Both the position numbers and the translations under genes were made by a program. Below the pieces are notes generated by a model. The model saw only the letters and a program-made list of their open reading frames with translations, had not been told where the DNA came from and did not search any database. This document shows positions 1-8,964 of a stretch of 64,000 nt of DNA, in pieces (the stretch's first letter is position 1; every line of letters begins with the position of its first letter). The DNA lies in NCBI RefSeq assembly GCF_020535245.1, contig NZ_CP084912.1, forward strand, positions 62,001 through 126,000. The letters are read 5' to 3'. Source of the DNA: Asticcacaulis sp. AND118 (GTDB taxonomy: Bacteria; Pseudomonadota; Alphaproteobacteria; Caulobacterales; Caulobacteraceae).

Positions 1-346
1 GGCGATTGGGCAGACCCGTCAACTGATCCTCGAAGGCCAGCGAACGGACGTGGCGCTCCGCTTCGATACGGCCGCGGATTTCGCGCTTCTGGTCGAAATA
101 ACGGCGCAGGGAAAAGCCGAACATGCTGAGCGTCAGCAAGGTGCCGAGCAGCAGGGCCTCGTCCAGCTCGACGGCCTTTTCTTCCGAAGACAGACGGCCC
201 TGATGGACGAAGATGTCGATCTCAAAGCCCAGATAGGCGGCGACGGAGAGTGCGGCGCCGATAACCGTCAGGTCTTGCAGGCTGTAACGGTGACGCATGA
301 TAAATCGCACAATAAACGCAAGGAACTGGGGAAACGCAAGGAACAT
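1..346 (-). CDS. GGDEF-domain protein, truncated by window edge
   Basis: The reading frame starts at the ATG ending at 346, with a GGAG ribosome site 7 bases upstream, and runs off the left edge. The visible 115 residues hold two hydrophobic stretches (about residues 28-42 and 66-80), a basic and acidic linker helix, and then the sequence LAFEDQLTGLPNR. That last stretch is the typical beginning of a GGDEF (diguanylate cyclase) domain. The GGDEF motif itself, and any EAL domain, lie outside the window, so activity cannot be judged. A later in-frame ATG at 298 is possible but has no comparable ribosome site. It sits just downstream of another c-di-GMP protein on the same strand, which suggests a small signalling cluster at the membrane. 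Confidence 0.85.
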   Translation of the reverse strand, partial: MFLAFPQFLAFIVRFIMRHRYSLQDLTVIGAALSVAAYLGFEIDIFVHQGRLSSEEKAVELDEALLLGTLLTLSMFGFSLRRYFDQKREIRGRIEAERHVRSLAFEDQLTGLPNR

Positions 347-417
347 AGAGAGGCTCCGGTGAGCTTGGTCCTAACCTACACGCCTTCGGTTAAATTTTTC
401 TCCACCCTTCCCGTCGC

Positions 418-2706
418 TTACACCGCCACCTTTCGAGCACCTGCCCCCGGCCGCCGCGCATTGCGCGAGCGCGGACCGGCTGCGCCATACGGATCGACCT
501 CTTCCGGCATGACCTTTGACGGACCCAGACCGCTGTTGTCCGTGCCGAGCAGTTCGTCCAGCGGCAGCGGTCTGGCGAAATAATAGCCCTGCAAACTGTT
601 GCAGCCGGCGATCCTGAGAAGCCGCGCCTGAGCGAAATTCTCAACCCCTTCGGCGGTGACCTCGATCGACATGGCCTGAGCGATATTGACCGCCCCGGCA
701 ACCAGCGCCGCTGCCTGGCATTCGCGGTCGATATCGCCGGCCAGACTGCGGTCGATCTTGATGCGGTCGAACTTGAAACGGCGCAGCGAGCCGATGCTGG
801 AATAGCCTGTGCCGAAATCGTCGAGCGCGAAGGTGACGCCGTGCTTTTTCAACTGGGTGATGGCAGTGATGGCGCGTTCGGGGTTTTCGACCAGATAACC
901 CTCGGTGACCTCCAGTTCCAGTCGCGTGGACTCGAACGTTGTCTCGTTCAGGATGTCCACGACCCGCGCCTCGAAGTCCGGATCGCGGAACTGCGCCGGC
1001 GAGATGTTGACGCTGAGCTTCATCGGGCTGTGCGGCAGAAGCTGCTGACAGGCCCGCTTCAGCACGTACATGCCCAGATCCTCGATCAACCCGCTATCTT
1101 CCGCAATGGGAATGAATTCGTGCGGAAAGAGCGCGCCTTCGGGCCGCCGGGGCCAGCGCACCAGGGCTTCGACCGCGGTGACCGCGTAGGTCTTGGCGTC
1201 GACGATAGGCTGATAGACCACCTCGAACTCGTCGCGCTTCAGCCCCTCGCGGATGCCCTGCTCGATTTCCTGAATCCGCAGGCGTTCGGCGTCCAGATCG
1301 CGATTATAGCTGACGATCTGGTTCTTGCCCGACACCTTGGCGTGGTACATGGCGACATCGGCGCGGCGGAACATTTCCTCGACCGACACGGCCTTGAGGT
1401 CGTCGCTGGCGATACCGATGCTGACGCCGACCTGTATGGCCCGCTCGCCGATGCGCACAGGGTTTTTCAGCGAGGTCAGCACGCGCTTGCCGAACTGGCG
1501 CGACTGGTTGCCACTGGCCCCACCCATGACCAGCATGGCGAATTCGTCGCCGCCGATACGCGCCAGCATGGCGTCGCGCGGCATATAGGATTTCAGCACC
1601 TCGGCCATCTTGCTGATGATCTGGTCGCCGACGATATGGCCGTAGATGTCGTTGACCTCCTTAAAGCCGTCGAGGTCCATGAAGACGATGGACACCGGCA
1701 CGGCCTCGCGGCGGCGGCTGATCTCCTGCAGCCGCTCATACAAGGCCCGACGGTTGGGCAGACCGCTCAGGCTATCGGTCAGGGCCGTGAGTTGCGCGGC
1801 CTCCTCGCTGCGCGCCAGTCGATGCAGGCCGTAGGCGCTGACGAGAACCAGCGCCAGCACCAGCCCGCCGACCAGGAGGGTGATCTGCTGAATTTCATCT
1901 TCCGCCGCGCTCGACGCCACCGCGCCGCTCAGACGCTGCGTCCAGGCCAGTTCGCTGATGACGGCGCCGTTGGCTTCGAGCAGCGGCAGGGTCGCTTCGT
2001 TGTGCGTGCCCTCTTCCGGCACATGGATATGCAGATCGCTCAGCTTGAACGCATCGCCCATGGCGGTGACGGTCGGCGGTGTCAGATGACGCGTGAAGAC
2101 CAGATAGCGTCTCGGAGCCTCGGCGGTCGGTCGCACCGCATGGTAAGACCGGATCAGGGCAATGGTGACGATCGCAGGTCCGCTTTCGGTCAGGGTGACG
2201 CCCGACACGATCTTCGACCCATCAGACAGTTCGCGGCGATTTTTTTGCACGAGTGTCGTGAAACCGTTTCCCAACAGTTCGGTCGTGCCGGCCCCAATCG
2301 ATTTCTGACGCCATTTACCCCACAAACGATGAAACGCTTCGTCCATCACGAAGGCCCCGTCATAGGGGCGGTCCTCTCCGGTCGATGCGCCCCAGTTGCG
2401 GTCAAGCCATGCCGAATCGATCGGCGTCTGATAGACGTGCCGAACGGCGTCGTCCCAAAGCGCATTGTCGGTGGCGATGCCGGTCAGGCGGTTTTCCAGC
2501 GCCTGAATGGAGGCGTTGACCAGTTCGCGCGCGCGTTCGGTCTCCATTTCGTTGGCCTTGGACGCAATGGTCGACAGCGAGGCATTAAGCAGAAAGACAA
2601 CAGCCGCCAGTATGGCCAGACCGCCGCAACTCACGCTCAGAATCATGATCCGGGCTTTGCGGTTTATGCCCATCAGGGAGGCGGGCCGTTTCTTCGTATG
2701 GGGCAT
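418..2706 (-). CDS. CHASE4-GGDEF-EAL membrane c-di-GMP enzyme
   Basis: This 762-residue protein should make and/or degrade cyclic di-GMP. A transmembrane helix (about residues 20-41) is followed by a periplasmic CHASE4-like sensor region (about 50-265), a second transmembrane helix (about 275-295), a GGDEF domain with an intact GGDEF at 385-389, and an EAL domain with the EAL motif at 513-515 (in AVEALVRW). The EAL domain also keeps the DFGTGYSS loop. Both catalytic signatures are intact, so either or both activities are possible. The start is an ATG. It lies 6 bases downstream of the Hpt gene and upstream of a second GGDEF protein, suggesting one transcriptional unit with the efflux lipoprotein gene. 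Confidence 0.93.
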   Translation of the reverse strand: MPHTKKRPASLMGINRKARIMILSVSCGGLAILAAVVFLLNASLSTIASKANEMETERARELVNASIQALENRLTGIATDNALWDDAVRHVYQTPIDSAWLDRNWGASTGEDRPYDGAFVMDEAFHRLWGKWRQKSIGAGTTELLGNGFTTLVQKNRRELSDGSKIVSGVTLTESGPAIVTIALIRSYHAVRPTAEAPRRYLVFTRHLTPPTVTAMGDAFKLSDLHIHVPEEGTHNEATLPLLEANGAVISELAWTQRLSGAVASSAAEDEIQQITLLVGGLVLALVLVSAYGLHRLARSEEAAQLTALTDSLSGLPNRRALYERLQEISRRREAVPVSIVFMDLDGFKEVNDIYGHIVGDQIISKMAEVLKSYMPRDAMLARIGGDEFAMLVMGGASGNQSRQFGKRVLTSLKNPVRIGERAIQVGVSIGIASDDLKAVSVEEMFRRADVAMYHAKVSGKNQIVSYNRDLDAERLRIQEIEQGIREGLKRDEFEVVYQPIVDAKTYAVTAVEALVRWPRRPEGALFPHEFIPIAEDSGLIEDLGMYVLKRACQQLLPHSPMKLSVNISPAQFRDPDFEARVVDILNETTFESTRLELEVTEGYLVENPERAITAITQLKKHGVTFALDDFGTGYSSIGSLRRFKFDRIKIDRSLAGDIDRECQAAALVAGAVNIAQAMSIEVTAEGVENFAQARLLRIAGCNSLQGYYFARPLPLDELLGTDNSGLGPSKVMPEEVDPYGAAGPRSRNARRPGAGARKVAV

Positions 2707-2711
2707 GGGGA

Positions 2712-3065
2712 TCAGGCGTCCGGATAGGCGTTGCGCGTGTCGCTGAAGGCCTGTTCCAGACGGCTCAGCATGGTGGTGAAATCATTCATGTCCGCCGTGC
2801 CGGCCTCGACCTGTGCGCGGGCGGTGGCCTCGATATCTTTGGCCAGTCCGGAGACAAGCGCCGCCCCCATCTGCCGGCTGGAGGATTTCAGCGTGTGGGC
2901 GGGCGTGACGATCTGCGAGACGTCGCGGGCGGCGACCGCATCGCGGATATTGGCGATGTAGCCTTCGGAATCTTCGAAATAATAACCGGCCATGGTCGGG
3001 AACTTGTGCTTGAAAAGGGCGCGGGCCTCGTCAACGGCGTGCGGGTCCAGGAGTTGGGCTTCCAT
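2712..3065 (-). CDS. Hpt-domain histidine phosphotransfer protein
   Basis: This is a stand-alone phosphotransfer protein of 117 residues. The sequence AHTLKSSSRQMG (His57) is the hallmark Hpt phosphorylation site, inside an all-helical sequence of normal family length. I chose the ATG at 3065 because AAGG lies 8 bases upstream. An in-frame TTG at 3086 would overlap the preceding gene but has no advantage. It would relay phosphate between a hybrid kinase and a response regulator, neither of which is in the neighbourhood. Its place just before a CHASE4-GGDEF-EAL gene suggests that phosphorelay and c-di-GMP signalling are linked; that link is inference. Confidence 0.85.
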   Translation of the reverse strand: MEAQLLDPHAVDEARALFKHKFPTMAGYYFEDSEGYIANIRDAVAARDVSQIVTPAHTLKSSSRQMGAALVSGLAKDIEATARAQVEAGTADMNDFTTMLSRLEQAFSDTRNAYPDA

Positions 3066-3082
3066 GTGATATGCCTTTCTGG

Positions 3083-4504
3083 TCAAAGGTTACGGGGCAC
3101 ATTGGCCCCCAGCGCGGTGTAAAGATCGACCCCGGCGCCGGCGAGGCGGCTTTTCGACTGTACGGCGCCGAATTCCGAATTGAGCAGTTGCTGCTCGGCG
3201 ATAAGGACATCGAGGAAGGTGGCGTCGCCGATCTTGTAACGGAGCCGCGCCTGACGGGCGACTTCACGCTGAAGGTCCGCCGTGCGCTGGAGGCTCTCCA
3301 GCCGCAGCTTCTCCTGCTGATAGACCACGGAGGCGTTTTCGACGTTTTCGACGGCCAGCAGGATCGATTGCCGGTAACGGCTGAAGGCCTGCTGCTTCTG
3401 GGCTTCGGCCACGTCGATCTGGCGCTCTATGCGGCCATAGTCGAGCAGCGGACGCGCCAGTTGCACGAACAGATTGGCCGGGGTCGAGGCGCCGAAACGC
3501 TCGGACGAGCCCAGGCCCAGAAAGCCCGAAAGCGTGAGGCGCGGGAAGTGATCGGCGGCGCGGATGTCGCGCAAGGCCGCCGCCTGCATGAGCTGGTACT
3601 CGGCATTCTGCACATCCGGACGCTCAGCGATGACTTCGGCGGGCAGGTCCATGCCGATGTCGGCGGCGAAGACCGGAATATCCGTGGCCGAGGCAAGAAG
3701 GGCGTCGACCGCGCCCGGCGTCTGACCCGTCAACACCGCCAGACGGTTGCCGGCGAGCCGGATGGATGCCGCCAGATTGGGAAATTCCGAGCGGGTGTTT
3801 TCGACCTGCGCCTTGGCGCGCAGCACGTCGAGCTGCACGCCATCACCGGCGCGCGTCTGAATTTCGATGATGCGCTGGGTTTCGGTCTGCAGTTCAAGGT
3901 TCTTTTGCAGGAGCGCTTTCAACTGCTGGCGCGTGCGCAGATCGATATAGACGCGCGCCACCTCGGACATCAGCGCGTTCATGACCTGACGCCGTTGCGC
4001 CTGCGCCAGCCACAGTCCCGTTTCGGCGTAACGCCCTTCAAGGCCGCGTATATTATAGGGATCGAATTCCAGACTTCCGCCTAAGCCGACGCTGGCGCGG
4101 CCGATAGCGTCATCATATCCGCCTTCGTAGCCCTGCCCCGCTGCTATACCGCCATTGGCCTGAATGCCGACTTGCGGTTTGCGCTGGGCCGCGGTCAGGC
4201 CCTGAAGCGCCTGCGCCTCGCGGATGCGATGGCCGGCGGCCTCGACATCGAGGTTCTGGGCCTGCGCCAGCGTCATGAGCTGATCCAGAACCGGATCGTT
4301 CAGTTGCAGCCACCAGGCCGGACGCTGGGCGCGCGGTGTGGCGTCCGCCGCTGCCCCGGCTGTGCGCCATGCCGCGGGCAGTTCGGCCTTGGGCACCGGC
4401 GTCGGCTGCAAACGCGCCGATTCCATGGTTTTACAGGCCCCTAATGAGGCAAAAATCATAATGGCGGCAGCCGTTCTGGCCGCAGGAAAAGCCGTTCTAC
4501 GCAT
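3083..4504 (-). CDS. NodT-family outer-membrane efflux lipoprotein
   Basis: This 473-residue outer-membrane factor belongs to the TolC/OprM (NodT) family, the exit duct of RND- or MFS-type tripartite pumps. It begins with a signal peptide ending in a lipobox (ASLGAC, Cys about residue 24). The body shows the duplicated OEP repeat, with long alanine- and glutamine-rich helices. The ATG at 4504 is preceded by GGAG. No inner-membrane pump or periplasmic adaptor gene lies next to it, so it is an orphan exit duct here and its cargo is unknown. The stop overlaps the extended frame of the Hpt gene, suggesting co-transcription. Confidence 0.92.
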   Translation of the reverse strand: MRRTAFPAARTAAAIMIFASLGACKTMESARLQPTPVPKAELPAAWRTAGAAADATPRAQRPAWWLQLNDPVLDQLMTLAQAQNLDVEAAGHRIREAQALQGLTAAQRKPQVGIQANGGIAAGQGYEGGYDDAIGRASVGLGGSLEFDPYNIRGLEGRYAETGLWLAQAQRRQVMNALMSEVARVYIDLRTRQQLKALLQKNLELQTETQRIIEIQTRAGDGVQLDVLRAKAQVENTRSEFPNLAASIRLAGNRLAVLTGQTPGAVDALLASATDIPVFAADIGMDLPAEVIAERPDVQNAEYQLMQAAALRDIRAADHFPRLTLSGFLGLGSSERFGASTPANLFVQLARPLLDYGRIERQIDVAEAQKQQAFSRYRQSILLAVENVENASVVYQQEKLRLESLQRTADLQREVARQARLRYKIGDATFLDVLIAEQQLLNSEFGAVQSKSRLAGAGVDLYTALGANVPRNL

Positions 4505-4953
4505 GGTACTCTCCGCTAATTCAGCGATTGACGCGCCGCTTCTGGCACAAGGGTAGGGGTGTGGCCGTCATGGCCGTTGAGAGGGGTGGGCGTGGTGACG
4601 CTCGACAGGGCAGCTTCGACGCCGCTCCACGCCGCCATCAGAGCGTCGGCCATCGGGCGCAGGGTTTCACTGCCGCGTTCGTGCACCGAATGGTGTGACG
4701 CGGCCTGAAGCAGACGCTGGGCGGCTTCAACGAACTCGTCGTCACACGCAGCCGGAAGGCGTTTTTAACGTTCCGTGCCCAACCTTATTGCCTGAAATCC
4801 TTGTGAACGGGAAACCGGTCGCTCAGCGGGCCGCTCTCCCGGAGCGTTCCCATCTCAGGTATGGGTTGCGTCAATATGCACAACCTTTACATTTATTATC
4901 CTGCTGCCGGGCGCTGTCACGAGTTTCGTGCACGCGCACACCTGCGGCGGTCT
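4505..4953. other. 449-bp gap with a possible gene fragment
   Basis: No convincing complete gene is present. On the minus strand the frame ending at 4516 stays open up to about 4770 and reads like coding sequence, with alternating helical acidic and alanine-rich residues. It has no ATG; the only plausible start is a GTG at 4686, without a ribosome site, giving 56 residues. It may be a remnant of a lost gene upstream of the efflux lipoprotein. The 4770-4953 part holds AT-rich stretches that could carry the promoter of the efflux and signalling genes. Confidence 0.35.
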
Positions 4954-7900
4954 TCACACGCTGTAGGGTCGTCTGGGGTGCACGCGTTGGTGGAGGGCGT
5001 GCATGGCGACGAACATCTCGGTCCAGCCGCCCATGCGCACGCGCAGCAGGTCATAGGCTTCCGGTGAGCCTGCCGCCGACAGGAAGGTCTGCTGACCCGC
5101 GACCGTAACGGTCAGCACGTTCGACCCCGCGCCACCGGTAAAGGCCTCCAGAATCTCGACCAGCCGTTCCACCGGCATGGATTCCGCCACATTCAGGTCG
5201 ATTGGCGCGCCATTGGCGTAGCCGAAGGCATCGGCGGAGCGCAACCCTTCCAGCACGGCCACCCCATCGGCCTGTTGCCGCGAATCCGCCGTCGCCGGCT
5301 GATCCACAGGCGAAGGCGCCGGCGACATGTCGGTGGCCAGAGGCTGCGCCGACAGACGCCCGTCCGCCGAAGCCGCGCAGCCTAACCCCTGTTCCACATA
5401 GCTGGCGAAGGTGCCGACGCCGGGCTGCATCGAAAAACCGCCGAACGGATGTTTTACCGTGCCGAAACGGGCCGCCGCCTGCTCGTACAGGGCCGCCAGA
5501 GCCGGGCGCGGCCTGGCCATGACGTCCATTGCCACCGTCGCCACGCGCGCCGCGATACGGTTGCCGAAGGCGTCGATATCGGCATGACCCCGCCCCCAGC
5601 GCGGCAGAGACAGGGCTATGGTGCGCAGGTGCCGGAAACGCCGGGCTGTTTCGGCCACGCGCGGATGGTCTGAAGTCAGCAGGGTCGAATGGACCAGCGG
5701 GTCGATCATGGACTCCCCCCAGTTACATAGCAGGGCCTGAACCAGCTCCGGCAGACTGGTGACCGCAGTTTCCGGCTGGAAACACAGGCTCCGCAGCGCC
5801 CACAGGGCATTGATCGTATTAGCCAGCGAGGTGAAGCACGGGCCGAAAACATTATAGCGCGCCCCGCCCCCATAAATGTCCTGCCCCTTTTCGAGGCAGT
5901 CATTGATGAACAGGTCGAGCAGCGGCGCGGGACAGACCGGCTCCATGCGCCCGAAATCGGCGACCGTGCCCTCCATCTGCCGTGCGTAAGACCATTCGAG
6001 GTGCCGAAAGAACAACGCTTCCAACTCCTCGTAGGCGGTGATCTCGCTGGCGGGCGGCGAGCGGAAAGACAGGCTCTTGCCGAACAGGTCCACAGGTCCC
6101 GCCGATTGAATCTGCCGGCCCTGATTGAGGGCGTATTCCAACGGCTGAAGCAGAACGACTCCACCGAGGTGGAACCAGTTGGCCCCAACGAACTGCGGCT
6201 CGTAACAGCCGTCGGCCGCATAGTCGTGGGCGTCTTCGGGGCGCACCTGGGCATTCCAGCGCGACGCATTCGGGGAATCCGGGCGTAGAGCTATGCCCGA
6301 ACCGGCCATCGCCGGTATGATCTTGTCGTCGTTCATCAATATGGGGCTGGCCCCGCCGCTAAGCTGCCCCAGCGCCGCCTCGCGCAGCAAGCGGTCTCGC
6401 CATTCCGCCGGCATGTCCTTGCCCACACGCAGGGACAGGACCGGGGCATTGAACGGCAGGCGGGCCGCGGCGCGCAGACAGGCCAGGGTGACGTCGGAAT
6501 ATTCCCAGCTACCGTCCGGATTGCGCCCGCCGACGGTGAGCTGCTGAATCCACTGATTGACGCTCTGCCCCTTGGGATAGGGGCCGGCGCGGTTGCCCAT
6601 GGCCATATTGCCAAGTTGCTGACGGTCGTCGATGAAGATGCGGTTGAGCAGGACCTTTTCCGCCAGCTTGATCCAGAAGCCGTCGATCGCGTCCTGCAAC
6701 TCGGCTTCTGACAGATTCTCGCGTTCCTGAAACGGGCGCAGCAGACGGTCGAGCCGCCCGACGGCCACCGGCTCGCCGCACAGATGCAGGGTCGCGTGGC
6801 CGGAAAAGACCAGTTGCAACGCCTCCAGCACGGTGCGCGGCGCGTTTCCGGCCGCCAGCCAGCGCAGACGGTTTTCGAGGGCCGTCAGGTTCTCACGCTC
6901 GATGGTCTGGGTCGGCGTCAGTGTCTGCGCCTTGGCCTTAACCGTATCGGCCAGCCCTTCCAGATATTCGGCCAGCCCCTTGGTGGCCAACCGCGCGCCC
7001 ATATAGAAATCGACAGCCTTAGCGGCGCGGTCAGGCTCATGCACCTTCAACGCCGCCTCCGCCGCGTCGATGCGCGCGAACAGGCCCGATATACCCTTGT
7101 CGAGCAGGTCCTGATAACCCGGCACCACGTGTCCGACACCGGAATTGGGCCCCAGCCCCAGACTGAACCAGCGATAACGTTCCTCATCGCCGTCATCGTC
7201 GCGCACATAGTCGATGAAGTAGCGCCCTTCGGCCAGCGACTGCGCCGGCATGGACCCGGCCAGCAGGTCGAGCGGGTGGATGTCGCAGGTATCCATGCCG
7301 CCATTGCCACGCCGGCCCACCCCATCGAGACGCGCGGCCAGATTGCAGACGAGCCGGTTGGCCCAGCCGGCGCGCACCGCCACCGACGCCCTCATGATGA
7401 GGTCCGCCGCTTCTTTTGCCGAGGCCCCGCTACGCAAGGCGTCGCGTTCGGCCTCATTGCGCGGATCGGCGAAGAAACGCTCCAGTTGAGGTCGCAGAGG
7501 CGCGAGATCATCAGGCTTCTGCGCGCGGAACCAGGTATCGTCCCAGCGCGCGAACATCCGCTCCAGCAGGTATTGCAGGCGCAAGGAAGGCGGCTTCAAC
7601 CCTTGCGCCGTTTCATCCTCCCGCGTACCCATGGCGAAGAGATAATCCTGATGATTGTAGTACATCAGACCGTTCGCCGAACGCTTCTCATAATGACGGT
7701 TCAGCCGCGACCAGTCGATTCCCGGAAACCGCCGCCAGTCGCTGAATGGTTGGGTGCTGCGCACATGGGCGTCTTCGATGATCGCCTCCGCCCCCAGCTC
7801 GCGGATGCTCGGCACATAGAAGAAGCCGCCGAGGTCTGAGCGCGCCGCCGATCCGGCCAGCAGCCGGTCGCGGGCAAATTCGCCATCATCGGCATTGCCG

Positions 7901-8934
7901 AACTGCGAGCGCAATATGGCTTCGATGCGCGACGCCGCGCGCGCCATGCCGATGAAATAGATGCCTTTTTCGTCGCCCGCCGAGCTACCGCCCGCATGAT
8001 CGATCAGCGGCGTCCCCTTGTCCGCCTCGTCGCGCTCACCGAACGGCAGGCCGATACGCAGCAGTTTGATGGTGTGACCGTCGGCATCGTGCGTATGGGC
8101 GCTGCGGATGTGCGAACGCGCGTCGAAGGAGGGGACCAGTTCGTCGGTGAACTGACGGCGGCCGACCATGGCCTCCATCTCGCTGGCCGCCTTGGAATGC
8201 AGCTCCGCCCAGTTGAGACGGAAGCGCTGGGTGAACAGGAAGGCGCCGCCGGCGGACAGCGGGTCTTCGTGCCCGACCAGCACGTGCTCAAGGATTTCGA
8301 CGGGCGAGGCCGGATTGCGCAAATTCTCCTTGTAACGCCCGCCCAGAACGCGTCCGCCCTTGCCGCTGGTCGGCACAGTCGGGTTATTGCGGCTGTGCAT
8401 ATCGACGCGATAAATATCCTTTGCGGCGATCCCCAGCATCTCCAGTTCGGCGCTCAGGAAATCGGCCAGCGCCGCAACCGGCGCGGCCTCGTCGGCCTTG
8501 ACGATGAACCATGCCCCCGCCTCGCTGTCGCGCAGCACGCCGCCCGAACGTTCGATGACCCGCGCGCTGAAGAGCGTGTCACCCGGTTCGTCGAAGGCCA
8601 GACCGCTGGGCACGGGCCGCCCCTCCGCTTCACAGAAACCGGACCAGACGCGCAGTGAAAAGGCCAGACACACGCTGGCGTGCAGGCTGCCGAAGTCCTG
8701 GTGAATCCTGCGCCGGGCCTGCGAAAGTATATGGGCGAAAGCCGCGCGATCCGCTGCGGGCGGTAGGTCGAAAACCGACAAGGCGCATTGCCAGGGCGCG
8801 GGATAGATGAGTCCCGGCTGCATCCAGCTCAGAGTCTGGTTGGCGCGATCCCTCAGGCGCTGCTCGATCGTATCTTCGTCGCGATCGGCGAAATAACAGG
8901 CCGCCGGCACGTTCCAGTGTTGCGAAGTGCTCAT
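4954..8934 (-). CDS. DyP-type peroxidase fused to glycyl radical enzyme
   Basis: This 1326-residue protein joins two unrelated redox enzymes. Residues about 1-390 are a DyP-type haem peroxidase: GGRYKENLRNP (198-208), FTQRFRLNW (234-242), and RSHIR with the likely haem-ligand His275. Residues about 600-1326 are a glycyl radical enzyme: LTVGGRNPDGS (799-809), the active-site Cys910 in DGCYEP, and a C-terminal RMGGW (Gly1303 as radical site) followed by the usual basic tail. The GCxEP form of the Cys motif is typical of the dehydratase/lyase branch rather than pyruvate formate-lyase. Residues 390-600 are unassigned. The ATG has a very strong GGGAGGGG site. No signal peptide is apparent. No radical-SAM activase lies in the window. 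A haem domain might form or protect the radical, but that is inference. Confidence 0.88.
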   Translation of the reverse strand: MSTSQHWNVPAACYFADRDEDTIEQRLRDRANQTLSWMQPGLIYPAPWQCALSVFDLPPAADRAAFAHILSQARRRIHQDFGSLHASVCLAFSLRVWSGFCEAEGRPVPSGLAFDEPGDTLFSARVIERSGGVLRDSEAGAWFIVKADEAAPVAALADFLSAELEMLGIAAKDIYRVDMHSRNNPTVPTSGKGGRVLGGRYKENLRNPASPVEILEHVLVGHEDPLSAGGAFLFTQRFRLNWAELHSKAASEMEAMVGRRQFTDELVPSFDARSHIRSAHTHDADGHTIKLLRIGLPFGERDEADKGTPLIDHAGGSSAGDEKGIYFIGMARAASRIEAILRSQFGNADDGEFARDRLLAGSAARSDLGGFFYVPSIRELGAEAIIEDAHVRSTQPFSDWRRFPGIDWSRLNRHYEKRSANGLMYYNHQDYLFAMGTREDETAQGLKPPSLRLQYLLERMFARWDDTWFRAQKPDDLAPLRPQLERFFADPRNEAERDALRSGASAKEAADLIMRASVAVRAGWANRLVCNLAARLDGVGRRGNGGMDTCDIHPLDLLAGSMPAQSLAEGRYFIDYVRDDDGDEERYRWFSLGLGPNSGVGHVVPGYQDLLDKGISGLFARIDAAEAALKVHEPDRAAKAVDFYMGARLATKGLAEYLEGLADTVKAKAQTLTPTQTIERENLTALENRLRWLAAGNAPRTVLEALQLVFSGHATLHLCGEPVAVGRLDRLLRPFQERENLSEAELQDAIDGFWIKLAEKVLLNRIFIDDRQQLGNMAMGNRAGPYPKGQSVNQWIQQLTVGGRNPDGSWEYSDVTLACLRAAARLPFNAPVLSLRVGKDMPAEWRDRLLREAALGQLSGGASPILMNDDKIIPAMAGSGIALRPDSPNASRWNAQVRPEDAHDYAADGCYEPQFVGANWFHLGGVVLLQPLEYALNQGRQIQSAGPVDLFGKSLSFRSPPASEITAYEELEALFFRHLEWSYARQMEGTVADFGRMEPVCPAPLLDLFINDCLEKGQDIYGGGARYNVFGPCFTSLANTINALWALRSLCFQPETAVTSLPELVQALLCNWGESMIDPLVHSTLLTSDHPRVAETARRFRHLRTIALSLPRWGRGHADIDAFGNRIAARVATVAMDVMARPRPALAALYEQAAARFGTVKHPFGGFSMQPGVGTFASYVEQGLGCAASADGRLSAQPLATDMSPAPSPVDQPATADSRQQADGVAVLEGLRSADAFGYANGAPIDLNVAESMPVERLVEILEAFTGGAGSNVLTVTVAGQQTFLSAAGSPEAYDLLRVRMGGWTEMFVAMHALHQRVHPRRPYSV

Positions 8935-8964
8935 AATCCCCTCCCCCTTTGGTGTCGTGGGCGG

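Noticed and set aside
841-2727. Long open frame on the plus strand opposite the CHASE4-GGDEF-EAL gene
   Set aside because: It lies antisense to a gene with intact GGDEF and EAL motifs; high GC makes long antisense frames common.
4780-4870. Possible riboswitch in the gap upstream of the efflux gene
   Set aside because: A GGGAGAG sequence on the minus strand looks like the start of a known aptamer, but none of the conserved cores of glycine, TPP, FMN or SAM riboswitches could be found.
4954-8934. Two separate genes joined by a missed stop
   Set aside because: The frame is open over the whole 1326 codons, with a linker of 200 residues between the domains and a single strong ribosome site; no internal start with a clear site was noted.
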